This document shows positions 1-6,015 of a DNA stretch of 6,183 nt, one piece after another (the stretch's first letter is position 1; each line of letters begins with the position of its first letter). The notes beneath the pieces are model-generated. The model had not been told where the DNA came from. It was given only the letters and a program-made list of their open reading frames with translations, and searched no databases. The stretch is from an uncultured Gaiellaceae bacterium (GTDB lineage Bacteria > Actinomycetota > Thermoleophilia > Gaiellales > Gaiellaceae). Position numbers and translations under genes: made by a program. The stretch spans positions 1-6,183 of the forward strand of contig CATPAS010000162.1 of NCBI GenBank assembly GCA_955652075.1, written 5' to 3'.

Positions 1-680
1 CGCTCGACGCGGTCGACTTCGCAGGGGAGCTCGGGGCGCCCTTCATCATCTGGCCCGGGATCGAGGGCTACAACTACCCGTTTCAGAGCCCGTACGCCGA
101 GTCGTGGCGGTGGCTGATCGAGGGTGTGGGAGCGGCGGCCGAACGGGCGGCGAAACACGGAATCAAGATCTTTCTCGAGCACAAGAACTCGGAGCCGGCG
201 ATGAAGATCCTCATGCGCAACATCGGCATGACGCTGCACGTGATCCACAAGCTGCGTGCGCAGGGAATCGACAACGTGCAGGTCAACATGGACTGGCAGC
301 ACCTGATCATGAACGGGGAGAGCCTCGCGGAGAACGCGGCGCTGCTCGCCGACGAAGGACTACTCGGGCACCAGCACGCGAACGACGGTTGGGGCACGTT
401 CGACGATGACAACATGGTCGGCACGATCCGGTTCATGGAGACGCTCGAGCTCGCCGTCGAGCTCCGCCGCGCCGGCTACGGCGAGAACGGCGAACGGCTC
501 GGCTTCGATCTCTACCCCTATACGGAGGATGCAGTGGCGGCCGCACGGCGCAGCGTGCTGCAGTGGCGCTTCATCGACTCCGCCGCGTCGCGGATCGACG
601 ACGCCGCGCTGCGTGCGGCGCAGAGGCAGAAGGACGCCGTCGCCGCGTACGAGCTCGTCTACGCGGCACTCGGCGGGTGA
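1..680 (+). CDS. Xylose-isomerase-like TIM-barrel sugar isomerase, 5'-truncated by window
   Basis: This is the C-terminal 225 residues of a metal-dependent sugar isomerase of the AP-endonuclease-2/xylose isomerase TIM-barrel superfamily. The reading frame is open from base 3 and the start lies outside the window. Numbered from the first complete codon, a LGAPFIIWPGIEG segment (10-22) resembles the LGA..Y..WGG.EG region of XylA. Likely metal and active-site residues are Glu59 (FLEHK), Asp97 and His100 (NMDWQH), His123/His125 (GHQHAND), Asp134-136 (FDDDN) and Asp169 (FDLYP). The order and spacing match xylose isomerase, but Asp replaces the usual second Glu and His replaces an Asp. This is closer to the Pseudomonas stutzeri-type L-rhamnose isomerase. 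The stop overlaps the xylulokinase start by 4 bases, so the product is probably a pentulose or similar ketose that the kinase uses. The family is confident; the substrate (xylose, another pentose, a deoxy sugar) is inference. Confidence 0.85.
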   Translation, partial: LDAVDFAGELGAPFIIWPGIEGYNYPFQSPYAESWRWLIEGVGAAAERAAKHGIKIFLEHKNSEPAMKILMRNIGMTLHVIHKLRAQGIDNVQVNMDWQHLIMNGESLAENAALLADEGLLGHQHANDGWGTFDDDNMVGTIRFMETLELAVELRRAGYGENGERLGFDLYPYTEDAVAAARRSVLQWRFIDSAASRIDDAALRAAQRQKDAVAAYELVYAALGG

Positions 681-2107
681 CGCAGCTCGTCGGTCTCGAC
701 GTCGGCACGACCGGTGTCAAGGCGCTGGCGCTTTCGCCAGATGGTGGCGTGCTCGCTCGGGCCGAGGTGAGCTACGACCTCTCGACACCACACCCTGGGT
801 GGGCCGAACAGGATCCGGAAGACTGGTGGCGGGCAGCCGAGCAGGCGCTGGCCGCGCTCGGGGGCCAGCCGACCGCGATCGGCCTCTCCGGTCAGATGCA
901 CGGTCTCGTCGTTCTCGACGATCGAGATCGCGTGCTTCGGCCGGCGATCCTGTGGAACGACCAGCGGACGGAAGCGGAGTGCGCCGAGATCGAGGAGCGG
1001 GTCGGGCTCACACGACTGATCCAGCTGACAGGGAACCGTGCGCTCACGGGCTTCACGGCGCCGAAGCTGCTCTGGCTGCGCCGCCACGAGCCGACCACGT
1101 ACGCGCGGATTGCGCACGTGTTGCTGCCGAAGGACTACGTCCGCCTGCGCCTTACGGGCGAGCGCGCGATCGACGCCGCGGACGCGTCGGGCACGCTCCT
1201 CTTCGACGTCGCGGGACGGCGCTGGAGTCAGGAGATGCTCGAGGCTCTCGAGCTCGACCCGGCCTGGCTGCCACGAGCGCTGGAGTCCCCGGAGGTCTCG
1301 GGTGAGACGGCCGCCGGCGTTCCGGTCGCCGCGGGGGCCGGCGATCAGGCGGCGGCGGCACTCGGCGTCGGCGTCGACCGGCCGGGACCGGTCTCGGTGG
1401 TGCTCGGTACGTCGGGCGTCGTGTTCGCGGCCCTGCCGGCCTTCGCCGCCGATCCGCAGGCGCGGGTGCAGGCGTTCTGTCACGCCGTTCCGGGCGGCTG
1501 GCACGCAATGGGAGTCATGTTGTCCGCCGCCGGCTCGCTGCGCTGGTTGCGTGACGCTCTCGGAAGCGGGAGCGGGTATGCCGAGCTGACCGCCGCCGCC
1601 CAGGAATGGCCGCCGGCCACCGAGGGGTTGACCTTCCTCCCCTATCTCAGCGGTGAGCGGACGCCCCACGCGGACCCGCACGCCCGGGCCGCTTTCGCCG
1701 GGCTCACACTCCGCCACGACCGCGGCGCGCTCGTCCGCGCCGTCTTGGAGGGCGTCGCCTACGGGCTGCGCGACTCGCTCGAGCTGCTGCGAGAGCTCGG
1801 GGTCGACCCGCGTGCCGGCCACGTCTCCGGTGGCGGAGCTCGTAGCGAGCTCTGGCTTCGCATCATCGCCTCGGTCCTCGGCCTGCCCATCCGGCGCACG
1901 GTGGCCGACGAGGGCTCCGCATATGGAGCGGCGCTACTCGGTGGTGTGGCCGCGGGAGTCTTTGGCGACGTTCACGAGGCTGTAGCCACCTGTGTCCGTC
2001 TGCTCGAACCGGTCGAGCCGGACCCTCAGTGGTCTGCCGCGTATGAGCGCGGTTACCACCGCTTCCGATTGCTCTATCCGGCCCTTCGACCCTTGGAGGA
2101 CGTATGA
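677..2107 (+). CDS. xylB: D-xylulokinase (FGGY family)
   Basis: This gene encodes a cytoplasmic ATP-dependent kinase converting D-xylulose to D-xylulose 5-phosphate, which enters the pentose phosphate pathway. The 476-residue product is close to E. coli XylB (about 484) and matches it along its full length. The N-terminal FGGY ATPase motif is GLDVGTTGVK (6-15). The sugar-binding loop is SGQMHG (71-76), then RPAILWNDQR (88-97), GFTAPKLLW (125-133) and LLPKDYVRLRLTG (149-161). The catalytic-base motif is GAGDQAA with Asp223, followed by LGTSGV (243-248), LPYLSGERTPH (321-331), AVLEGVAYGL (355-364) and the phosphate loop SGGGARSE (384-391). The GTG at 677 was chosen because it opens just before the first conserved strand and overlaps the isomerase stop (GTGA). 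The frame is open further upstream, but those codons lie inside the isomerase gene and do not look like the family. No strong ribosome site precedes the GTG, so coupling to the isomerase is likely. Confidence 0.95.
   Translation: MTQLVGLDVGTTGVKALALSPDGGVLARAEVSYDLSTPHPGWAEQDPEDWWRAAEQALAALGGQPTAIGLSGQMHGLVVLDDRDRVLRPAILWNDQRTEAECAEIEERVGLTRLIQLTGNRALTGFTAPKLLWLRRHEPTTYARIAHVLLPKDYVRLRLTGERAIDAADASGTLLFDVAGRRWSQEMLEALELDPAWLPRALESPEVSGETAAGVPVAAGAGDQAAAALGVGVDRPGPVSVVLGTSGVVFAALPAFAADPQARVQAFCHAVPGGWHAMGVMLSAAGSLRWLRDALGSGSGYAELTAAAQEWPPATEGLTFLPYLSGERTPHADPHARAAFAGLTLRHDRGALVRAVLEGVAYGLRDSLELLRELGVDPRAGHVSGGGARSELWLRIIASVLGLPIRRTVADEGSAYGAALLGGVAAGVFGDVHEAVATCVRLLEPVEPDPQWSAAYERGYHRFRLLYPALRPLEDV
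2095..2099 (+). promoter_or_regulatory. Ribosome binding site for the first oxidoreductase
   Basis: GGAGG lies four bases before the ATG at 2104, inside the last codons of xylB. It is the clearest Shine-Dalgarno sequence in the window. It fixes the start of the oxidoreductase despite the ATGA overlap, and suggests that gene can be translated by fresh initiation rather than by coupling alone. Confidence 0.75.
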
Positions 2108-3087
2108 CAACGCTCGAGGCAGCGGTCAAGTGGGGGATCCTCTCGACCGCCCACATCAACCGCAAGGTCATTCCGGGCGCCCACGCCTCGGAGAAGGTCG
2201 AGCTCATAGCCGTGGCGAGCCGCGATCTGAGACGCGCGGAGGAATACGCGCGCGAGTGGGAGATCGACCGCGCGTACGGGCCGTACGAGACGCTGCTCGA
2301 TGACGCCGAAGTCGAGGCCGTGTACATCTCGCTGCCGAACACGCTGCACTGCGAGTGGTCGATCCGCGCACTCGAAGCGGGAAAGCACGTGCTCTGCGAG
2401 AAGCCGATGAGCAGGCACGTCGGCGACGTCGAGGCTGCATTCGGCGCGGCAGAGACGGCGCAGCGAATCCTGATGGAGGCGTTCATGTACCGCCACAACC
2501 CCCAGACCAAGCGGCTCAGTGAGCTCGTGGACGAGGGCGCGATCGGGGACCTGCGGCTCGTCCGCTCATGTTTTAGCTATTCGCTGTACGACGCCGAAAA
2601 CATCCGCCTGCGGACGGAGTTGGAGGGCGGCAGCCTGATGGACGTCGGCTGCTACTGCGTAAGCGGGTCCCGTTTGCTCGCCGGCGAGCCCGAGCGGGTG
2701 TACGGGCAACAGTTCGTCGGTCCGAGCGGCACCGACTGGGTCTTCACCGGCACGATGCGCTCCCCGGGCGACGTCGTCGCCCAGTTCGACTGCGGGACGG
2801 CCCTTCCCGAGCGTGACCAGCTCGAGGCGATCGGAAGCGATGGGTCCCTCTTCCTCGACGATCCATGGCACTGCAACGAGCCGGTGATCGAGCTTCGCCG
2901 CGACGCCGGGATGGAGCTGATCGAGGTCGAGCCCGCCGACTCGTATCGGCTCGAGCTCGAGAACCTCAGCGACGCCATTCGGGGCGCTGCAGATCCTCTC
3001 TTAGGGCGCGAGGACGCCGCTGGTCAGGTACGCGCCATCGACGCGCTCTATCGATCGGCGGTTAGTGGTACCGCCGTGTCCCTGTAG
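2104..3087 (+). CDS. Gfo/Idh/MocA-family NAD(P)-dependent oxidoreductase
   Basis: This encodes a 327-residue cytoplasmic dehydrogenase of the glucose-fructose oxidoreductase/inositol dehydrogenase/MocA family, normal in length. The Rossmann half starts with WGILSTAHI (10-18), a common variant of the glycine-rich dinucleotide loop. SLPNTLHCEWSIRALEAGKHVLCEKPMS (76-103) carries the family EKP signature, with Lys100 the expected catalytic or substrate-contacting lysine. EAFMYRHNP (125-133) and GGSLMDVGCYCVS (175-187) follow; Tyr184 sits where the D(I/V/L)GxY motif contributes to the active site. The C-terminal half is the usual alpha/beta dimerisation domain. These motifs resemble D-xylose 1-dehydrogenase (NADP+) and dihydrodiol dehydrogenase relatives, but family members act on many sugars and polyols, so the substrate is not assigned. 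A GGAGG site and a 4-base overlap with xylB place it in the isomerase-kinase operon. Its last 12 codons and stop overlap the opposite-strand transporter gene. Confidence 0.9.
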   Translation: MTTLEAAVKWGILSTAHINRKVIPGAHASEKVELIAVASRDLRRAEEYAREWEIDRAYGPYETLLDDAEVEAVYISLPNTLHCEWSIRALEAGKHVLCEKPMSRHVGDVEAAFGAAETAQRILMEAFMYRHNPQTKRLSELVDEGAIGDLRLVRSCFSYSLYDAENIRLRTELEGGSLMDVGCYCVSGSRLLAGEPERVYGQQFVGPSGTDWVFTGTMRSPGDVVAQFDCGTALPERDQLEAIGSDGSLFLDDPWHCNEPVIELRRDAGMELIEVEPADSYRLELENLSDAIRGAADPLLGREDAAGQVRAIDALYRSAVSGTAVSL

Positions 3088-4205
3088 CGCGAGAGCGCCG
3101 CCAGCGTCACCAAGCACAGGACGGCGAGCGCGAGGTACGGCACCGCGTCGCTCGTGACCGACGCGCCGGCTCCTCCCAGTGCGGCGCCACCCGCCTGCCC
3201 CGGCGCCCACGCGAGGTTGACGAGCGCAAACGCGTAGCCGTACTCGAGCCCGCTTGCCTCCGCGGCGTCCGTTACCAGGGACATCGCCGGGGTCCAGAAG
3301 CTTCCGAAGGCGAAGCCCGCACAGACGACGAGGAACGCCAGCAGCAGAGCGTGATGCGGCCAGGGGAGCAGGATCGCCACGACGGCCGAACCGGCCAGGG
3401 CGCCGATGAGTGGCGGTAGGCGGCCGTGCCGGTCCGAGATCCGTCCCAGGACCGGCGACCAAGCGGCCTCGAACGCCGCGGAGACGAGGTACGTCGCACC
3501 GACTGCGGCTGCGCCCCAACCGAGTGCCGAGAGGCGCAAGGGAGCTAGGACCGAGAGCATGCCGAAGCCAAGAGCTGGGAGGAGGCAGAGCCAGACTCCG
3601 ATCTGGATCGTTCGGTTGCGCAGAAGCGCGTCCACGAGCGCCCGGAGCGGTTGTGGTTGACGAGGCGCCGTGGCGGAGGTCGTAGCCGCTGCGACCGCGA
3701 GAACGACTGCGAGCACGGCAACGGCACCGAACGCCGGCGCCGTCCCCGTGAAGGAGGCGACCGCGCCCAGCACGGGCCCGAAGAGCGCCCCGGCGATCGC
3801 CGCGCCGAATGCCGACCCGATCAGTTGGCCGCGCCGGCCGGCCGGCGCGGCAGCGACGAGCCAGGAAAGGGCTCCGGTCCACGAGAACGCGCTCGAGACT
3901 CCCTGCAGGAAGCGAGCGAGGTCCACCGTCCACACGGAATCCGCCAGGCCGAACGCCACAGTCGTCAGTGCGAGCAGGGACAGCCCCATCAGCACGGTGG
4001 GCTTGACGCCGAGACGCGCGGCGGCCATCCCGCCCGGAATCCCCGCCACGAGGGCACCGGCGGGATACATGGCCTGCAACACCCCCGCTCCGGCTTTGCC
4101 GAGATGGAAGTGGTCGACGTAGTGGGGCAGCAGCGGCGTCAGCGCCGCGAAGAACATCGTGTCGACGAAGACGATCGCCCCCGTCAGGAGGAGCAGCCTG
4201 CGCAC
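3048..4205 (-). CDS. MFS transporter, 12 transmembrane helices
   Basis: This encodes a 385-residue inner-membrane secondary transporter of the major facilitator superfamily. Reading the hydrophobic stretches gives about twelve helices, roughly 3-26, 38-60, 69-88, 92-118, 127-149, 155-174, then a polar central loop 175-198, and 199-222, 231-252, 263-281, 285-308, 322-346 and 355-373. The helix 2-3 loop GGMAAARLGVKPT (58-70) is a weak motif A. The equivalent GRISDRHGR (254-262) in the second half keeps the Asp-Arg-x-Gly-Arg core. I chose GTG 4205 because the protein then begins MRRLLLLTGAIVF directly before helix 1. An in-frame ATG at 4337 would add 44 residues, most of them polar and Arg/Pro-rich, encoded inside the preceding oxidoreductase gene. 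The gap to that gene's stop is 11 bases with no Shine-Dalgarno sequence, so coupled translation is likely. Sugar or sugar-acid transport is a guess from context; drug efflux is equally possible by sequence. Confidence 0.88.
   Translation of the reverse strand: MRRLLLLTGAIVFVDTMFFAALTPLLPHYVDHFHLGKAGAGVLQAMYPAGALVAGIPGGMAAARLGVKPTVLMGLSLLALTTVAFGLADSVWTVDLARFLQGVSSAFSWTGALSWLVAAAPAGRRGQLIGSAFGAAIAGALFGPVLGAVASFTGTAPAFGAVAVLAVVLAVAAATTSATAPRQPQPLRALVDALLRNRTIQIGVWLCLLPALGFGMLSVLAPLRLSALGWGAAAVGATYLVSAAFEAAWSPVLGRISDRHGRLPPLIGALAGSAVVAILLPWPHHALLLAFLVVCAGFAFGSFWTPAMSLVTDAAEASGLEYGYAFALVNLAWAPGQAGGAALGGAGASVTSDAVPYLALAVLCLVTLAALSRYRDTAVPLTADR
3828..3851. repeat. 24-bp perfect G+C-only palindrome inside the MFS gene
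   Basis: The two 12-base halves, GCCGCGCCGGCC and GGCCGGCGCGGC, are exact reverse complements with no spacer. They lie within codons 119-126 of the transporter (AAPAGRRG), in the predicted cytoplasmic loop between helices 4 and 5. As RNA this could form a very stable hairpin in either direction. No T-run follows it on either strand, so it is not an intrinsic terminator. It may simply be a coincidence of Ala/Arg/Gly-rich, GC-rich coding. Confidence 0.6.
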
Positions 4206-4216
4206 AGGGATGTCGG

Positions 4217-5203
4217 CTAGCGCCAGCCCGGCTCGGGCGCGGTCATCTGGGCGAGTACGGCATCCATCGTCTGCATGATCTCGATGCTCTCGTCCAGGGG
4301 CATCAGCGGGCTCTCGAGGAGGCGCTCCCGCAGGCAACGGGCAACTTCGTCGGCTTCGTGCCAGAGACCAGTGCCCTCATGCGGCGCTTCGAAGTGGGTC
4401 CGCTCTCCCGTTCGCGAGATCAGGTCGAAGGAGGTCGGCGCGTAAAAGTCACCGTCGACTTCGATCCGGGCATCCGTGCCGACGATCGCGCCACGGGTCG
4501 GGCTCTTGGCAGCGAGAGTGCAGGTCAGGACGGCCTGAGCGCCACTCGCGTACCCGAATAACATCGACGTTTGACCGTCCACGCCCGTGAACGCCGGGTC
4601 GATGAGCGTCACGATCCGGTCGGGCTTCCCGAGGACCATCGATGCGAACGAAACCGGATAGACGCCGAGGTCCAGCAACGCGCCTCCTCCGAGCTCGGGA
4701 GCGAACAGTCGGAGGCTGGGGTCCTGCGCAAACCACTGCCCATGGTCCGCGGCGACCGTGACGATCTCACCAAGGGCTCGTTCGGCGAGCAGGCGGCGGA
4801 TCTCCGCGATGTGCGGAAGGAACCGCGTCCACATCGCCTCCATCAGGAACAGTCCTTCTGCTCGCGCAGTGGCCACCAACCCTTGGGCCTCCGCAGCATT
4901 CATCGTGAACGCTTTCTCCACGAGCACGGGCTTGCCCGCATGCAGGGCGAGCAGCGCGGCGGAGTGGTGCATCGGGTGGGGAGTGGCGACGTACACGACA
5001 TCGACGTCGGGGTCAGCCACCAGCGCTTCGTAGCTCGCGTGCCGGTTGGGAATGTCGAACTGATCGGCAAATCGATTCGCCGTATCGATGTGGCGCGACC
5101 CGACCGCGGCAGCCCGCCCCGACTCGGTGAACATCAGGTCAGCAGCGAACGTCTCGGCGATTCCGCCCGTGCCGATTAGTCCCCAGCCCAACCCTTCGGT
5201 CAT
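4217..5203 (-). CDS. Gfo/Idh/MocA-family oxidoreductase, dihydrodiol/D-xylose dehydrogenase type
   Basis: This encodes a 328-residue NAD(P)-dependent dehydrogenase, the second member of this family in the window but not a recent duplicate of the first: motifs and linkers differ throughout. The dinucleotide loop is intact, WGLIGTGGIAETFA (7-20). VYVATPHPMHH (70-80), KPVLVEKAFTMNAAEA (91-106, Lys97 as the EK lysine), LMEAMWTRFLP (120-130) and GGGALLDLGVYPVS (172-185, Tyr182) form the signature set of the dimeric dihydrodiol dehydrogenase/D-xylose 1-dehydrogenase (NADP+) group. That group oxidises aldopentoses to lactones, among other reactions. I chose ATG 5203 because it starts ten residues before the Rossmann loop and 7 bases after the crotonase stop. 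The frame stays open upstream to 5539, but that part reads as unrelated Arg/Ser-rich sequence antisense to nothing and overlapping the crotonase gene. Only a weak ribosome site is visible. It lies between the crotonase and transporter genes in one presumed operon. The exact substrate is inference. Confidence 0.92.
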   Translation of the reverse strand: MTEGLGWGLIGTGGIAETFAADLMFTESGRAAAVGSRHIDTANRFADQFDIPNRHASYEALVADPDVDVVYVATPHPMHHSAALLALHAGKPVLVEKAFTMNAAEAQGLVATARAEGLFLMEAMWTRFLPHIAEIRRLLAERALGEIVTVAADHGQWFAQDPSLRLFAPELGGGALLDLGVYPVSFASMVLGKPDRIVTLIDPAFTGVDGQTSMLFGYASGAQAVLTCTLAAKSPTRGAIVGTDARIEVDGDFYAPTSFDLISRTGERTHFEAPHEGTGLWHEADEVARCLRERLLESPLMPLDESIEIMQTMDAVLAQMTAPEPGWR

Positions 5204-5210
5204 CAGTCCG

Positions 5211-5993
5211 CTAACCAGTGTCGCGACGTGAGCGATGGACGCCCCATTCGGTGCCATCAGGTTGGCGTGCCGTACGCCCATCGAGAAATGCGCGCAGGCC
5301 CTCTTGCCCTTCTTCCCCGGTGCGGAGCCGCGCGGCGATCTGCGCCGTCTCTTCGCCGCCGGGCCGCTCGCGGATGAGCCGCTTTGCTTCCCGGACCGCT
5401 TCAGGGCCCGCGCTCTGTAGCTCCGTGAGGACGCGACCGACCGCAGCGTCGAGGTCCGCGGCGACTTCCTCCACCAGACCGATGCGCAAAGCGGTGTCGG
5501 CGTCGAAGCGTTCGCCGGTGAGGAAGTAACGCCTCGCATGCGCCCCGATCCTCGGGAGGACGAACGGCGAGATCACGGCCGGAATGATCCCGAGCTTCAC
5601 TTCGGAGAACCCGAAGACCGCGTCCGGTGACGCGATGGCGACATCGGCGCAGGCCGTGAGACCCGAGCCGCCGCCGAGCGCATAGCCCTGCACTCGGGCA
5701 ATGACCGGCGCCGGGCACCGGTCGATCGTCTCGCACATGCGGTAGAGCCGCAGTGCGTCCTCGACGTTCTCCTCGAGCGAGAGGTCGATGGCCGAACGCT
5801 GCCACTCGACGTCCGCACCGGCGCAGAAGCTCGGACCGTCCCCTGCGAGGACTACGGCCCGTGCGTCACCGACGTCCGCAAAGGCGCGGGTCAGCTCAGC
5901 GATCAGCTCGGCGTCGAATGCGTTCCGGCGCTCGGGCCGCGCGAGCGTGACCCTGAGGACGTGTGTGTCGCGCTCGATCCGCAGGCCCGCCAT
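5211..5993 (-). CDS. Enoyl-CoA hydratase/isomerase (crotonase) family protein, methylglutaconyl-CoA hydratase-like
   Basis: This encodes a 260-residue crotonase-fold protein acting on acyl-CoA thioesters in the cytoplasm. It opens with the family strand HVLRVTLARPERRNAFD (11-27). Oxyanion-hole elements are SFCAGAD (55-61) and YALGGGSGL (104-112). SLEENVEDALRLYRMCETIDRCPAPVIARVQG (72-103) and FGFSEVKLGIIPAVISPFV (127-145) resemble bacterial LiuC-type methylglutaconyl-CoA hydratases of leucine degradation. Of the two catalytic glutamates of rat mitochondrial enoyl-CoA hydratase, only the second is present (Glu131). The first position is Gly111, as I recall for LiuC-like proteins. The C-terminal tail after AFLDGR (235-240) is about 20 residues of polar sequence instead of the usual short ending. 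ATG 5993 is the only sensible start, ahead of the first beta strand. The gene is first in the minus-strand cluster, 22 bases from a divergent DHDPS-family gene. The family is confident; the precise reaction is not. Confidence 0.92.
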   Translation of the reverse strand: MAGLRIERDTHVLRVTLARPERRNAFDAELIAELTRAFADVGDARAVVLAGDGPSFCAGADVEWQRSAIDLSLEENVEDALRLYRMCETIDRCPAPVIARVQGYALGGGSGLTACADVAIASPDAVFGFSEVKLGIIPAVISPFVLPRIGAHARRYFLTGERFDADTALRIGLVEEVAADLDAAVGRVLTELQSAGPEAVREAKRLIRERPGGEETAQIAARLRTGEEGQEGLRAFLDGRTARQPDGTEWGVHRSRRDTG

Positions 5994-5999
5994 GCTGTG

Positions 6000-6005
6000 A
6001 GCTTA
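6000..6005 (-). promoter_or_regulatory. Putative -10 hexamer for the crotonase operon (leaderless)
   Basis: On the minus strand TAAGCT lies six bases before the ATG at 5993. This fits the TANNNT plus about 6 bases plus ATG layout of leaderless actinobacterial transcripts. Only three of six bases match TATAAT, no -35 is recognisable, and no Shine-Dalgarno sequence precedes the ATG. Confidence 0.4.
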
Positions 6006-6009
6006 GAGT
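6004..6009 (+). promoter_or_regulatory. Putative -10 hexamer for the DHDPS-family gene (leaderless)
   Basis: TAGAGT lies six bases before the ATG at 6016 and overlaps the opposite-strand hexamer by two bases. Four of six positions match TATAAT. The spacing suggests transcription starting at or next to the ATG. No clear -35 is visible. The AGAG inside it could instead act as a weak ribosome site if transcription starts further upstream, inside the crotonase gene. Confidence 0.42.
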
Positions 6010-6015
6010 TGGCTC

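Noticed and set aside
447..464. Short hairpin GAGCTCG-CCGT-CGAGCTC, with a similar GAGCTCG-TAG-CGAGCTC at 1836-1852 and a CTCGAGCTCGAG palindrome at 2950-2961
   Set aside because: All three lie inside coding sequence. Frequent CTC (Leu) and GAG (Glu) codons largely explain the repeated GAGCTC/CTCGAG words, and no T-run or regulatory position supports a role.
406..1305. Plus-strand open frame (299 codons) across the isomerase/xylB junction
   Set aside because: It is in the wrong frame for both recognised genes, Arg/Ser-rich, and has no independent ribosome site or motif.
659..1822. Long minus-strand open frame (387 codons) opposite xylB
   Set aside because: It is rich in Arg, Pro and Gly, matches no family I recognise, and lies exactly antisense to a full-length, well-conserved xylulokinase. 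Such frames are common shadows in GC-rich coding DNA.
3001..3933. Minus-strand open frame (310 codons) in a second frame of the transporter gene
   Set aside because: It shares the strand with the MFS gene but is Arg/Ser/Gly-rich, without membrane segments or motifs, and conflicts with the clear 12-helix protein in the other frame.
3651..4220. Plus-strand open frame (189 codons) antisense to the transporter
   Set aside because: The composition is dominated by Arg, Gly, Glu and Gln, no domain is recognisable, and it is fully antisense to the MFS coding region.
5204..5539. N-terminal extension of the second oxidoreductase upstream of ATG 5203
   Set aside because: The frame is open but the 112 extra residues are basic and low in complexity, overlap the crotonase gene in another frame, and precede a normal Rossmann start. 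I also checked whether it restored a conventional crotonase C-terminus by frameshift; it did not.
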